From Ptychodera flava (Eukaryota; Hemichordata; Enteropneusta; Ptychoderidae): a stretch of 64,000 nucleotides of DNA. Shown here piece by piece: positions 13,430-24,810 of this stretch. A model generated the notes under the pieces. It had not been told where the DNA came from. It ran no database searches and worked only from the letters and a program-made list of their open reading frames with translations. A program made the position numbers and the translations under genes. Position 1 is the first letter of the stretch; the number at the start of each line of letters is the position of its first letter. Location of the stretch: positions 36,342,032 to 36,406,031 of the forward strand of contig NC_091947.1 in the NCBI RefSeq assembly GCF_041260155.1. Direction: 5' to 3'.

Positions 13430-15218
13430 GGACATACATAGATACATACATAGATACATACATAGATACATACATAGATACATACATACATACATACATA
13501 CATACATACATACATACATACATACATACATACATACATACATACATACATACATACATACGTACGTCGTACGTTCCATCTGAATGACATTTGTCTCTAA
13601 TTTTCATTATAGAAAATGGAGTTCGGTAGACACACATTGTCAGAGGACCGAGCAAGATCAGAATACACCGCAAATGTTAGAACGGTATCATACAGGAACA
13701 CTGCAAAAAGAGAAGAAGGAAGTAAGTGATGTCATTTTGTAATTAATACTGAGCACGCAAGTTAAAATATTGTATGTAGTTTGCGAGCGCCTTTTGCTGT
13801 AGCTAATTTTGTATCATTTGACTTTTAGTTGACAACACCTTTATTTTCTAAGGTGGTTAAAGAAGTTTGGCACCAGTAAGAATTTTATGATTCAATTTTA
13901 CAGAGCTGTGATTGAAAGTCCCTCAACTCTTCTAACCATTTTTTGGTTTGGCTCATTACCTAAGCATGAGAAAGCACAATTAAATGAAATTGGCACAGAT
14001 ATACCCTTACTTCATAATATCTATCGCCAGCGTGTGGCTAACAGGGCCCCACACATTATCGAAGGCAGCACTTAGCCATCTGATTTCAATTAGGCCCCCT
14101 ACTCCCCTCTGGACGGCGCTATCTTTTAAAGTAAATACCGCACGTTTTAGCAATAGTTTTTATCCTCGTGCTGTACAAATACCATCAGATCATAATTTTA
14201 ATTTGCACTTATTTTGGACCACCTGTATCCATACGATTTAATATTCTTAATTTTCACTCTTTTGGTTTTATTGTCGGTTTTTAAAGTGTTTTTGAGTTAT
14301 TATTTGATGCTGTGTTGTTTTGTGTGACGATAGCAAGACAAATTCCGAATGTTCGAAGTACATAATGACAATAAAATAATCGTATCGTATGGTATTGTTG
14401 TAACAGCCTGACTGGATAACAATGTGCAGGCTGACGGAGAAACTATGTGTTGACATGTTGAAAGACAAATATATATAGGTGCGCCAGGTAAAGTTGACAC
14501 ATACAAACAGGATCACGGGAAATCGTTGAGAAAAACCAGTAAAAAACAACAGATATTTTGAAATCATGGTAGCCCTCATATTTGTTCACAAAACCACATG
14601 GTAAAATTATGCTTGGCTACATGGCAAACAGTCACTTTCATTATGCAGACATATGTAAATCCATCATGTTTACCACACATGTAAACGTGGTGAAAGCGCA
14701 TGTCCATATAATCTTCTACAACCGTTCTTCCACGTTACGCTCTTTCTCAGTATGTACGCACCGCTCACAAGTAGGCTGACTGTGAATACATCATTTTCTC
14801 ATACCTTTTATCTAGATTTGGATATTGCAATTAATAGTCTTGTACCAATGCTCCTGAAAGACGACTGGCAACCACTTGCAAGGCGTTTAGGGCTAACTGA
14901 TGCCGACTTGGGAGCAATATTGGTCGCACATCCGTCGGACTTAAGGGCACAGATATACAAAATGTTTGTGATGTGGAGAAGACAGATAGGAAAGGCAGCT
15001 ACTGTTCAAGCGTTGATCGACGCACTGAAGGAAGAGAAACTGAGAAATCTGGCTGATAGTCTAGAATCATTATTAGGTCAGTATTCAAATGTCTCGATAA
15101 CTGTACAATAACCGATAATAAATCACAGGAACATAGAAACCATTCTAGAAGTTATGCCTGCAGAACAGGTATACAATTTGATGGGAATTACAATCTTTGT
15201 CTAATCGGCATATACCGC

Positions 15219-15298
<80 letters not shown>

Positions 15299-15336
15299 GG
15301 TAAAAAATGATAACAAGTAGAACACAGGACTTAGGC

Positions 15337-15400
<64 letters not shown>

Positions 15401-16215
15401 GGACAAAGTCGGCCATTTTTCATGAATTTTGTTTTGATATGAAATACTACTTACATTGTTTGACATGTTTAAAGATAATGAATAGGTGACCATGCATATA
15501 TTCGACCCCGGTTTTCGACATGATACATAAAACCAACGCGAGAATGAATTAATGGTCATGACCATTAATTCATTCTCGCGATGGTTTCATTTAATTTGTC
15601 TAAAATTGGGGTCGAATATATGCATGGTCACCCATTCATTCAGTATTTTCAACATGTCAAACAATAAAAGTAGTATTTCATATCAAAACAAAATTCATGA
15701 AAATATGGCCGACTTGGTCCCTTTAGATATATAATGTGCCCTTATATTTACTCATACTTCTATATGATATGATATTTGTTCTCTTCTATTCCTATGTCTC
15801 TTTGTGTTGACATCAGACAGTGTGAGTGTGAATGTATATGGAATTTCTTCGAGATTTGTCGGATACATGATTTTGAATGACATGTTTGTTTATTTGTCCT
15901 TATCTATACAATGTCGAGTTTATTTTTCCCTCATTCTTATTCGGGTTCCATTCAGGTGACACCACAACGACACCACAATGTTATACGGAAACTGCAGGTT
16001 GTACGGACAACGACAACACAGCGAATACAGGTGCAAAGTGTGATATGAAGACCGAACAAGTAAAAAATAAACGAATTAAACCAAAGAATGATGCTAAGGT
16101 GAAGAAATGCTTGCCTTATCAGCATATCAAGTATACAAGAAGGCTACCAAAACGGAAGGGAGTATCTGTTTCGTCTGTAAATGTACAACTGTCAAATATT
16201 GGACAAAGTAAATAA
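5294..16215 (+). CDS. PIDD1-like LRR-ZU5-UPA-death-domain protein, 9 coding exons
   Basis: Exons, with GT/AG junctions and matching phases: 5294-6032, 8494-8552, 10093-10383, 10925-11116, 11413-11735, 12468-12966, 13613-13721, 14816-15076, 15956-16215. Together they encode about 910 residues. The start [10 protein letters not shown] is chosen because an acceptor (5236-5237) lies just upstream; an ATG at 5207 would lie in the preceding intron. Residues 15-215 are about eight leucine-rich repeats (LxxLxLxxNxL). Residues 250-385 are a ZU5 domain ending in QHFSHFAP, with HF375/S376 matching the HF/S self-cleavage site of PIDD1. Residues 428-535 are ZU5-like and 535-701 resemble UPA ([23 protein letters not shown]). 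Residues 738-824 are a death domain ([33 protein letters not shown]). A Thr/Lys-rich tail follows. In vertebrates PIDD1 is a cytosolic scaffold that joins RAIDD and caspase-2 or RIP1/NEMO; that role is inferred here. The second cleavage site appears lost (HGLS at 531-534). Minisatellites and a large palindrome fill the introns. Confidence 0.9.
6433..6701 (-). mobile_element. TTAA-flanked MITE, family 1, inverted diverged copy in intron 1
   Basis: Read on the minus strand, the right end gives TTAAGGTAGTGTGCACCTTG, then a match to aaacttttgctcaaacttt of the 63.4-kb copy. TTAA sits at 6698-6701. The inner phrase ccttgattttgaaaagg matches the opposite strand of that copy. The left end near 6433 is eroded. 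The minisatellite starts within two bases of the TTAA. Confidence 0.6.
6703..8092. repeat. 58-bp minisatellite, about 24 units, in intron 1 of the PIDD1-like gene
   Basis: The unit begins catactgtgctacatcacag, continues acactgacacggacttctg, and ends ttactatatagatggatca. Most units differ only at a C/T (acacc or acatc) or A/G site. Units near 7350, 7620 and 7870-8010 carry small insertions or losses (taccggtgatgg; loss of tgttacta). Uniformity in the middle and variation at the right side suggest recent unequal exchange. The open minus-strand frame of 84 residues over it is an artefact. Confidence 0.97.
8707..8913. repeat. Compound microsatellite (GATA)n-(CATA)n-(CAGA)n-(CA)n
   Basis: Four adjoining simple repeats lie in intron 2 of the PIDD1-like gene. 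Minus-strand frames rich in YVCM, YLSI and VCVC are artefacts. Confidence 0.97.
9030..10085. other. Remainder of intron 2, no gene seen
   Basis: Unique-looking AT-rich intron sequence. A candidate pyrimidine tract precedes the acceptor at 10091-10092. No exon, RNA or transposon end was recognised. Confidence 0.4.
11787..11846. repeat. (GA)n microsatellite in intron 5
   Basis: About 29 GA units start about 50 bases after the donor at 11736-11737. RERERE and SLSLSL frames here are artefacts. Confidence 0.95.
13131..13566. repeat. Long (CATA)n/(CAGA)n/(CATAGATA)n microsatellite in intron 6
   Basis: About 430 bases of CATA, broken by an acgt at about 13240, by a CAGA block at 13377-13430 and by CATAGATA units at 13433-13480. 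It lies between exons ending 12966 and starting 13613. The four long frames over it (YVCM or HTYI repeats) are artefacts because TA-rich tetramers lack stops in some frames. Confidence 0.97.
13985..14400 (+). mobile_element. Possible 3' fragment of a LINE in intron 7
   Basis: The frame near 14090-14170 reads [18 protein letters not shown], which resembles the short C-terminal block of several LINE ORF2 proteins (R-x-x-FxxSFxPRxI). It is followed by AT-rich sequence and a tail aataaaataatcgtatcgta near 14370-14390. There is no reverse transcriptase block, so this is a weak call. Confidence 0.35.
15221..15397. repeat. Two (TA)n runs in intron 8
   Basis: Runs at about 15221-15296 and 15337-15397 are separated by about 40 bases of unique sequence. 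The second run abuts the foldback palindrome at 15398. Such TA tracts are common insertion targets. Confidence 0.95.
15398..15724. mobile_element. Foldback palindrome of 327 bp in intron 8
   Basis: The left arm starts aaagggacaaagtcggcc. The right arm ends ggccgacttggtcccttt, its near reverse complement. The arms of about 155 bases meet at aatggtcatgaccatt (15551-15566), so there is almost no loop. Small indels and substitutions show the arms have drifted apart. It has no coding capacity. It may be a snap-back MITE inserted at a TA repeat or an inverted duplication. Confidence 0.85.
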
Positions 16216-16314
16216 ATCAATACTATGATATCACGCCTTTCTCAACATTTCAAAACTAAGTTGTTTCAAATAAACAAAATCGCTTTATACCGATGTTTTG
16301 TTTTCGATTTACAG

Positions 16315-16379
16315 TGCGTTTATCTACACCAAGTTTCGTAAGCAAAATATCAGAAGTTGAGATGACTTATTGCCACTGA
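16315..16379 (+). CDS. Possible alternative last exon of the PIDD1-like gene
   Basis: A weak donor lies just before the stop of the previous exon (caaa then gtaaat at about 16207). A strong pyrimidine-rich acceptor (gttttcgatttacag) ends at 16314. Splicing these keeps the frame and replaces the last two residues with MRLSTPSFVSKISEVEMTYC plus H, stopping at TGA 16377-16379. Read-through to the TAA at 16213 is the simpler model. Confidence 0.35.
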
Positions 16380-16399
16380 AGTCTGTCTCCGAGACAAAT

Positions 16400-17770
16400 T
16401 CTGCTTTACATGAGAAAAGTTTAATCTTAACACGCAGAAGATTTATTTGATGTCTTCTTGCATTTGTAGTTTATCGAAAGAGATTTATCAACTTGTAGTA
16501 CAAGTGTGGTTTTAACCATCGTAAGTATACGTATTGCTATGGCAATTTGTGGACTAGTTATATTATGAAGTAGATCTAGCTTCTAAAATAGATTATTCTC
16601 ACACACATCATATATGCGTGCAAAACAATCATGTGAACATGACAGTATGCATATACACCTGTGTCTGTAATCTATGGAGTTTGGTCGTACAAAAAGTTTC
16701 GGTATCAGAGGACGTAGAGTCGAGTAACTTTGAAGCGTTACGGTTGTACAATATAATTCATGGTGTGCATTGGATGCAATTTGACTTCTGACCACAAAAC
16801 CTTTACGTCAATACGTCAGACACGGGGAAAAACAAGATAAGATTTTACATTTTTTACAAAAAATCTACATCTAAACATTCAGTGCTTAACAAAGTGAATA
16901 ATGGTCTGTCCAAAACCTGTAAATTTGAGTGAACTTATGCTGCGTAACTGCAATTTTTACCATGTTAACTACGCTGTGCGCATTAAAGTTTCGTTCTGTG
17001 CGCCTTGCGGATGCGCTAAACGCGCTTCCAGTCTGTTCGTGATCGCACGACGTCGCAGTGTGCGACGGATATCATAAAACGCTTTAATTTCCACTTTTTC
17101 GTCTAATGGTGGACTGAAAAAGGTGTATAGCAATATGGTTATTCACAGAATACAGGAATTTGTGTCCTGATACATGACGTGAATAACTTCATATTATGCA
17201 GACAACAGTTCACGTTATGAAATATTCACATGAATGTGACCGGAAAGATTTTCTTTGCTTCGTCTTACAGTTACATGACTTTCCTTGTCAAGACAAATCT
17301 GTTGAATCTTGACATTGTGATTCTAACGTCTGAAATGATTTGCTAGAGATTATTTGTGTAGGCCTATCACAGTATAGGTCGGACCTTTATTCACATTTAT
17401 CTGTACTTTTAAAAAATTATCAAAACTTGTAACTGTAACATGTTCATACTGAAGGCGAACTGTGATGAGCAAATTATGCAGCAATATACACGGTGCACTA
17501 GGCAAGTGTTCAACAAGGGATATTTTCAGAAAATATTTTATGACATACCACAGATTTTGTCCCTCTCACGATTCGATCGATCCTTTATAATTGTATATAT
17601 TGATGCAACTAACATGCATACATTAGCCTGCTTCTAGGGGAAGTATTTGGATGCAGTTTTTGCAGAAAATGCTTGGCTCCTGTGATGATGAAGTCACCGT
17701 CCATCGATGACCGTTCAAATAGAATGTTGTGTTTATCACTAGTAGTTTATTTTTAGAACTGCAGTTCACA
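16400..17770. other. Intergenic sequence downstream of the PIDD1-like gene, no gene seen
   Basis: AT-rich sequence with scattered short frames none of which resembles a known protein. A small CpG-richer patch lies at about 16980-17070. No transposon ends were recognised. Confidence 0.4.
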
Positions 17771-17777
17771 TGGTAAC

Positions 17778-17956
17778 TGAGAACTTTCCAGATCTGTTGT
17801 GTTATTACATACTAGTTGAAAACTTTCCAGATCTGTTGTGTTATTACATACTAGTTGAAAACTTTCCAGATCTGTTGTGTTATTACATACTAGTTGAAAA
17901 CTTTCCAGATCTGTTGTGTTATTACATGCTTACATGCTAGTTGAGAACTTTCCAGG
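17778..17956. repeat. 39-bp tandem repeat, 4.4 units
   Basis: The unit tgaaaactttccagatctgt continues tgtgttattacatactagt. Starts are at 17778, 17817, 17856 and 17895; the fourth unit has a short internal duplication (catgcttacatgctag). Confidence 0.95.
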
Positions 17957-18509
17957 ATTATGTACTATTAATGGTAGTATTTTCTGAAACGGTGTTACGC
18001 CATAAATGCGGCGTGGCAACGTGAGTCTCGTGAAATTGGATTTGCTCGCTGAATTGTTGACGTCCATTGCTAACCAGTGGGACATCGACTTTTACTTTGA
18101 ACGTATGTGAAGACCTCAAAGTGGTCCCCGACTTCAAAGTGGTCCCCATCCTAAATGTCCGGTAAGATAGGGGGTTAAACTCAAGTCTGACGACACCTAC
18201 CGCATAATGGCGCTTTTGTTGTCACACGGACGTTTCCGATGTAATATCAGCTGCTATTTTAGTATTTAATACTTAGAGTTGGGAAAAATGTACAAAATAA
18301 GGGCTGAGCACAGAATTAACAATGGGGAGGGCTAGTATCTACATCAATCATGACTTATCTATAAAATGACTCATTTGAAGTCATATCGATATTTGGAAGT
18401 CATTCTAATCGCTGTTCGTAAATACATAAACGGATATGAAATACAATTTGCAGCATTGCTGTGGCGTATCAATCGCATTTGCGGGTCAAAAATTCATCGC
18501 CACAAGCCA

Positions 18510-18921
18510 GTCCATAGACATTTTTGGTAGTTTACTTCGACCGGTACTATAACACTGGTCAGTTCACGACCCATTGTCTACTTCTGCTAGCTACCTCAAT
18601 AATATAAACATGTATTTTCAACCGTTTTCCGTGAGCCGACGTCCACGAATTCTGCAACGTTTGCCCTCTCGCGTAATTGAATACTTTGGGTCTGTCAAAA
18701 GTTCAGAACCGAGCAGAAACAGTCGACGGCTCAAAAAAAAGCTGAAATTATAGATGTTGCCACATTCAACATAATTAACGGAAGTAGGAGATGAGTCATA
18801 GATAGTCAGAGATAAAGTAGGTACATGTTCATTTATTCAAAGACTAAGCTATTTCATTATTTTGCGAGGTAAATAAAAAAACGATTGGTGTCGTAGTAAA
18901 CTACAGAAAAGGTCTATGGAC
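18510..18921. mobile_element. 412-bp MITE with imperfect TIRs of about 25 bp
   Basis: The left end reads gtccatagacatttttggta then gtttacttcgac. The right end on the other strand reads gtccatagaccttttctgta then gtttactacgac. The interior has no transposase-like frame. No clear target duplication was found. Confidence 0.75.
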
Positions 18922-19129
18922 AGATTAACAGCGGTTCTGAAGCGATATCCTTGACACGAATGCAATCTATAGGCCTCAGCATTATGCTACGAATGCACAG
19001 ATGAAAAATACACCAGAATAGGGCTCGAGGCCAATATTTTAGGGGGATATTTTTCTTAATTTTTTTTTTACAAAGATATCCAATACCTACCATAGAAAGT
19101 GACGCGATTGAAGTAATACATTACCTAAA

Positions 19130-20189
19130 AGAAGTTGAATACAGCAGGCGGAGCGTAAAATTATCCGAATTTTCATGGGACACCTTTGAAGTCAAGAGGA
19201 CGCTTTTGAAGTCAAACTGATTTCTTTATTCTTTACTAAAAGCTTGAAAAAACAGGAAGTGTACTCTTGTCTTATTTATACCTGATACTTAACAGGTCGC
19301 ATATTCAATTGTAAAATCAAAACATTATTTCTTTAACATAAACGATTGAATACAGGACAGAGAGCGTAAAATCATCACAAGTCTTGGGGACCACCTTGAG
19401 GTCAAAAAGACACTTTTGGGGTCAAACTGATTTTCTTTATTCAATACCAAAAGTTGGACAAAATCAAAGAAGTGTAAGGCTTACTATAGTTTTATTAATA
19501 CCTGATACTTCACAGGTCGCATGTTACATTTTTCAAGTCAACACATTCTTTCTTTAACATAAACGATGTTGAATACAGCAGAGAGACCGTAAAATCATCA
19601 AAAGCTTTCGGGGACCACTTTAAAGTCAAAAGGACACTTTTGGAGTCAAACTGATTTTCTTTAAGCAATACTAAAAGTTGACAAAATCCAAGGAAGTGTA
19701 CTATAGTCCTATTAATAACTGATACTTCATAGGTCACATGTTACAATTTTCAAGTTAGAACATTGCTTCAATTACGCAAAAGAAGTTGAATAAAGCAGAC
19801 AGAGTGTACAATCATTCTATTTTCCCGGGGACCACTTTGAAGTCAAAAGGACACTTTTGGAGTCAAATTGATTTTCTTTATTCAATACTAAAAGTTGACA
19901 AAAATCCAAGGAAGTGTACTATAGTCCTATTAATAACTGATACTTCATAGGTCGCATGTTCCGTTTTTCAAGTTAGAACATTGCTTCAATTACGCAAAAG
20001 AAGTTGAATAAAGCAGACAGAGTGTACAATCATTCGATTTTCCCGGGGACCACTTTGAAGTCAAAAGGACACTTTTGGAGTCAAACTGATTTTCTTTATG
20101 CAATACTAAAAGTTGACAAATATCCAAGGAAGTGTGCTGTAGTCCTACTAATACCTGATACTTCACAGGTCGCATGTTCCGTTTTTTAA
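19130..20189. repeat. Satellite of about 218-bp units, left block, about 5 units
   Basis: Each unit carries gaagttgaataaagcagaca, then ggggaccactttgaagtc, then aaaggacacttttggagtca, then gtcctattaatacctgatac and ttcacaggtcgcatgtt. The phrase agtgtacaat recurs at 19803 and 20021 (218 apart). Older units on the left are more diverged. The array is cut at 20186-20189 by the TTAA element and resumes at 22754. Confidence 0.92.
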
Positions 20190-22753
20190 GGTAGCGACTC
20201 GGGTTCATTGTCACTTATTTTCAATCCTCATTTTCACAAAGAAGACGTGGTCACACACCCGACATGTGGTACTTTTTTTATCTGCTCGGTCACCGAAGAG
20301 TTCAGAAAATTTGTTAGTTTTTTAAAAACAGTGCGCATACGGCTGTTTTACTCAAAAACACGTGTTTTTTAGTTTTTTTACTCAAAAAAGTGTAAGTACA
20401 AATCTCCAATCGGCCTTGGTGATCTGTTTACGGCAATCGACGGCTGGGTATACTGGGCAAAAAACTGTGTCCTGGATTTTTGAAATTCGCTTTTGTTTTC
20501 GCACAATGCACCTTCAAAGTGTCAACTTGACGTTTTTTGCATAAATTATCGGCCTTTGTTCACGTTTGTCAGGATATCTTCACTTCCAGGCCCTTTATCG
20601 GAATCTGAGACACGGTCTTTCAGATATATTCATTCACTGTCCACAGGTGAAAAATCAGGCTAGTCTGTCCAGGCGCCGCCGACTTATACTTATTTGAATA
20701 ATGTACGCACTGCAAAAAACGGAACTGAGAAAATCGACGATTTGTGTAAATTTCCTATGCGTCACACATTGTGACCAAAAAGTCCGACTCGCGCACTATT
20801 TTCTGCGAATTTTCTTACACCAGGACTAAGTTGAAATATTTAGAGTCAGTTTTGGGAAATTTGAATATGTTTACGATTGCAGATCGTGTGAAAATAGAAA
20901 GAAATTATACACTGAACTGGCAAATGCTTAGTGCCAGCAGTGGTGGTATTTACACAACAAACACAGAGGGGTACTTAGCGATTTAATCCATTTTTGGAAC
21001 GTTTAACTAGTAGATTAACTGTATACTGTTGTCTCAACGGTTACAATCTAGTTACCAGAGTTCACAGTCAAGACGAAGACGTCGAAACTTGCGTAAAAAA
21101 GTCTATCCGATCGAGACTTATGTGCTGTCGTCGCGCGATCGCGTCGGACATTCACTTGTTCTTGACTCAAGTTGTCTACTTCCTGTCTCGCGATCGGCAA
21201 TTTATGCATGTTCTGTGTGAAAAGTGATTGTCAAGTTCATGGTAGCGCCGACACTGTGCGAACGGGACGTCACTTACTAGTTTTCCTACCTCAAGATGAG
21301 ACCATGATGAGACGAACACACGTAACTCTTGACAACATAAAATGTCTGTCGTATTTTCTTAGCTTTTGCACCGCACTGCAAACTTTTCGCCCTTCGTTAC
21401 GACGGGAGAGATTGACTCGTGTTATTTTTTCAAACTTTATATGTGTTCTTGTACCGATTTTTAATATCAAACTAATAATAATCACGCCGTAGCGTAGAAC
21501 AGCGCAGGCTGTCATCGACAGCGTGTTCCGAGAGACAGAGTATCGACTAGTCTACAGTGGAGTCAATACCAGCGCACACATAATTATTTCGGAGATTTTT
21601 ACTTTTAGTCAAACTCTCGATGACTGACCTCATATAGCAAAAATTGCTAGTTTCAGCACTTCTAGAAGTTGAGCCGGGTTTGTTTTACGTTCAGTGTTGA
21701 GGTCCCAGCTAGCAGCTGTGGAGTCTGCGGGTAATTGATAAGTTTAGACAACACGCACGAAAGAATCATTTGTGAACCCTCGCAATTCACGTTTGACGAA
21801 ATTTAATTTTTGGGTTATATTTAAAGAAAGAAAAGGCATGAAATAAAAAATATTTGCATTTCGTTTCGAAAAATTAGCAGATCGGTGAACTTGCTCTTGT
21901 GAATCTACATTATGTGTGTATGAACTCCTGCACTGGCTTGGGAAACTCCTTGACATAAATGTCACTTGTTGTCGGGTACGGTGTTGTTCAAGGTTTATCA
22001 GCAGACACGAAAAGACTGCACGATAGAAAACTCGAGTTTAAAAATATAAAAGAACACGATACTAACACCAAGCATGTACAGCAAGAGTAATAAAATTATC
22101 GCAACTAACAGAAGTTTCATCTCGCTCAGGCTAATTTTTGGACTCGGGTATGTAATCAGCATAGCCTAATATGTTCGAAAAGCAGCGTGTCAAATACTTT
22201 CATAGTTGTTGAACTGAGCATGTCTCCGTTATCGTCTGCGTCCTCGGCCAAATCTGACTCTTCACTGCATTCTTGATCGTTATTGCAGGGAGTATGAGCC
22301 AAAGTCGGACTGTTTTACATTTAAATCGACCTTTGCGCACGTTGCCATCTTTTTCAGGTCCGCTTTTGTGGACCTCGCTTGCTTTTTCGACGGTACGGAG
22401 CGCGAGCGCCGGCTTTGGTCTGCTCGACGTGTTTGCCGTACCGATACATGCGGAGTTCAAAACGCTGAGCCTAACGTTGAAGCTAGCGCATGCGCACTAT
22501 ACCGCAAAGCCTGTACATAATCTCCGCGTGTTTATCAAAGATATCGTTGTCGGTAATCCGCGACCGTTAAGACAAAAGGGAAATAATGGCACGCGGTGTA
22601 GCTGATAGTTTGCCATTTTAGTAATATTTCAGGAATTTCCCGGTACGATGTGACCCAACACCTTTCCCCAAAAGAAAGACCACGTGTCAGTGGTTCGAAA
22701 TTTGAAATAAAAAAAAAATTGCTAAAATTGACCTTTGAACCTGAGTCGCATCG
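20190..22753. mobile_element. 2.56-kb TTAA-flanked element inserted in the satellite
   Basis: TTAA stands at 20186-20189 and 22754-22757, and removing the element restores a normal satellite unit (tttttcaag-ttagaacatt). The ends are inverted repeats: left GCGACTCGGGTTCA (from 20194), right strand-reversed GCGACTCAGGTTCA. A TTAA duplication is typical of piggyBac-type elements, but the termini do not begin with the usual CCY. Frames inside (up to about 110 residues, at 21172-21492 and 22273-22605) match no transposase I recognise. The interior is richer in CpG (about 21060-21250 and 22330-22600) than the satellite around it. It is probably nonautonomous, or a captured host segment between TIRs. 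Confidence 0.75.
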
Positions 22754-22757
22754 TTAA

Positions 22758-23600
22758 GTTAGAACATTGCTTCAATTACGCAAAAGAAGTTGAATAAAGC
22801 AGACAGAGTGTACAATCATTCGATTTTCCCGGGGACCACTTTGAAGTCAAAAGGACACTTTTGGAGTCAAACTGATTTTTTTTATGCAATACTAAAAGTT
22901 GACAAATATCCAAGGAAGTGTGCTATAGTCCTACTAATACCTGATACTTCACAGGTCGCATGTTCCATTTTTCAAGTTAGAACATTGCTTCAATTACGCA
23001 AAAGAAGTTGAATAAAGCAGACAGAGTGTACAATCATTCGATTTTCCCGGGGACCACTTTGAAGTCAAAAGGACACTTTTGGAGCCAAACTGATTTTGCT
23101 TATGCAATATTAAAAGTTGGACAAAAAAAAGAAGTGTACTATAGTTTTATTAATACCTGATACTTCACAGGTCGCATGTTACATTTTTCAAGTCAACACA
23201 TTCTTTCTTTAACATAACGATGTTGAATACAGCAGAGAGACCGTAAAATCATCAAAAGCTTTCGGGGACCACTTTGAAGTCAAAAGGACACTTTTGGAGT
23301 CAAACTGATTTTCTTTAAGCAATACTAAAAGTTGACAAAAATCCAAGGAAGTGTACTATAGGCCTATTATACCTGATACTTCACAGCTGGCATGTTACAT
23401 TTTTCAAGTCAACAATTCTTTTTATTTTTCCTTAAAAGAAGCTGAACATAGCAGATGGAGCATATAATCAAGTGGAATTTCCGTGGACACCTTTACGGAC
23501 ATTTTGGTGTCATATGTATTTTTTCAATACAATACCAAATGTGTGATAAATCAGTAGAAATGTAGAATAATCCTACAAGTAACTCTGTCTTATAAACTCA
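22758..23600. repeat. Satellite of about 218-bp units, right block, about 4 units
   Basis: The array resumes at ttagaacattgcttcaatta. agtgtacaat recurs at 22807 and 23025. Units after 23200 are more diverged, and the last, near 23440-23600, is degraded. Confidence 0.9.
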
Positions 23601-23990
23601 ATCTCATACACACATACAAATGGACGTTGAGCATTATTTAGCCAAAAAAATCTTTATTTAACTGTACATAAATTTTAACAGTAAAGCACAAGAGCAGTTT
23701 TTCTCTATAAAGTAAAATAACTACTTTCAATAACCGGAAAAATGAGATATAGGGCATCAATTTCAAAAATAAAAGCAAAATTACCTAAAGGCCAATACAG
23801 TCCTGTTGTGCTATGTAGAGAATAGCTTTTTGTGACACATATGTTTATGAAGATAGATACTTTGATAGCACATTTCAAAAAATGTCAAAAACACTGCATT
23901 ACCACTAATACAAAATTGAAAATATTATTATTATTTGAACATCACAGTAAGATTATCCCTGAGAACAAATCAGCCAGTGGTATGAGATGA
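23600..23990. other. AT-rich sequence between repeat blocks, no gene seen
   Basis: No coding frame, RNA or clear repeat boundary was recognised. Confidence 0.35.
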
Positions 23991-24810
23991 GTAGTGTTTA
24001 GAGAAAGAGATTTTTCGATCAATAATGGAAAACATAGCATCAATGACACTTGGCTCTCATTTGATTTGATGAGGCAGGCCACAGTGTGTATACTTAACTA
24101 TGTTTACCCTTGGCAACATGCATACAAACTTTCATAGCCATTGGAAGAGGGATTTCAGAGAAAATGATTTTTGACCAAATATGGGAAAAGTTGCACAAAA
24201 ATGCCTATATGAAAATATTCACCAAAAATTTGAAGACACTCAACCGAGGTTGCCTCTAGATACATTAAAAACAAATTTCAAACCAATCAAAACATTTACT
24301 TCAAAGAAAATTATTTTTTGACCAAAATATTGCCACAAAATGCAAAAAAAACCCAAAAACACAAAGATGAAAATTTCACCACAATTTAAGAAATCATATA
24401 GAAAACAACTCTAGAGTCAAGAGTATTAAGTTTCAAAGCAATCTAACAAGAAATTTGAGAGAAAAACATTTTTTGACCAAAAATTGGAAAAATTGCCCCA
24501 AAAATACAAAATTGCAGATTTCATCATATATTCAAGAAATCATATTTAGTTCATCTGTAGGAACCTGTATACCAATACCAAATATCAAAGCTGTCAGATG
24601 GGCGGTTTTGATGAAATAAAGTTTTGACCAAAAATGACAAAAAAATTCCTTAAAAGTACAGATTTGCACATTTCATTACAATTTGAACAAATCTAAGTTG
24701 GGTTATCCCAAGGGACCTATATACAAAATAACAAAGCTGTCTGACCAGCGATTATGAAGAAGAGTTTTTACCAAAAACGCCTTTTTGGCGCTAATTTGCA
24801 TATTTTCAAC
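23990..24810. repeat. Diverged tandem repeat, about 150-bp unit, about 6 units
   Basis: Phrases such as agaaaatgatttttgaccaa followed by a poly-A-rich stretch and caagaaatcatat recur near 24000, 24150, 24300, 24455, 24610 and 24755. The last unit (24590-24810) is the reverse complement of the segment at about 49085-49270 and 52125-52315, including accaaaaacgcctttttggc and the phrase acaaagctgtctgacc. Confidence 0.7.

Noticed and set aside
13131-13583. Four long frames of 154-209 residues on both strands
   Set aside because: They are pure (CATA)n/(CAGA)n translation (YVCM, HTYI) and lie in an intron of the PIDD1-like gene; tetramer repeats leave frames open by chance.
21172-22605. Frames of 106-110 residues inside the TTAA element as transposase
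   Set aside because: No catalytic triad context or family likeness could be seen; frames are short and overlap on opposite strands.
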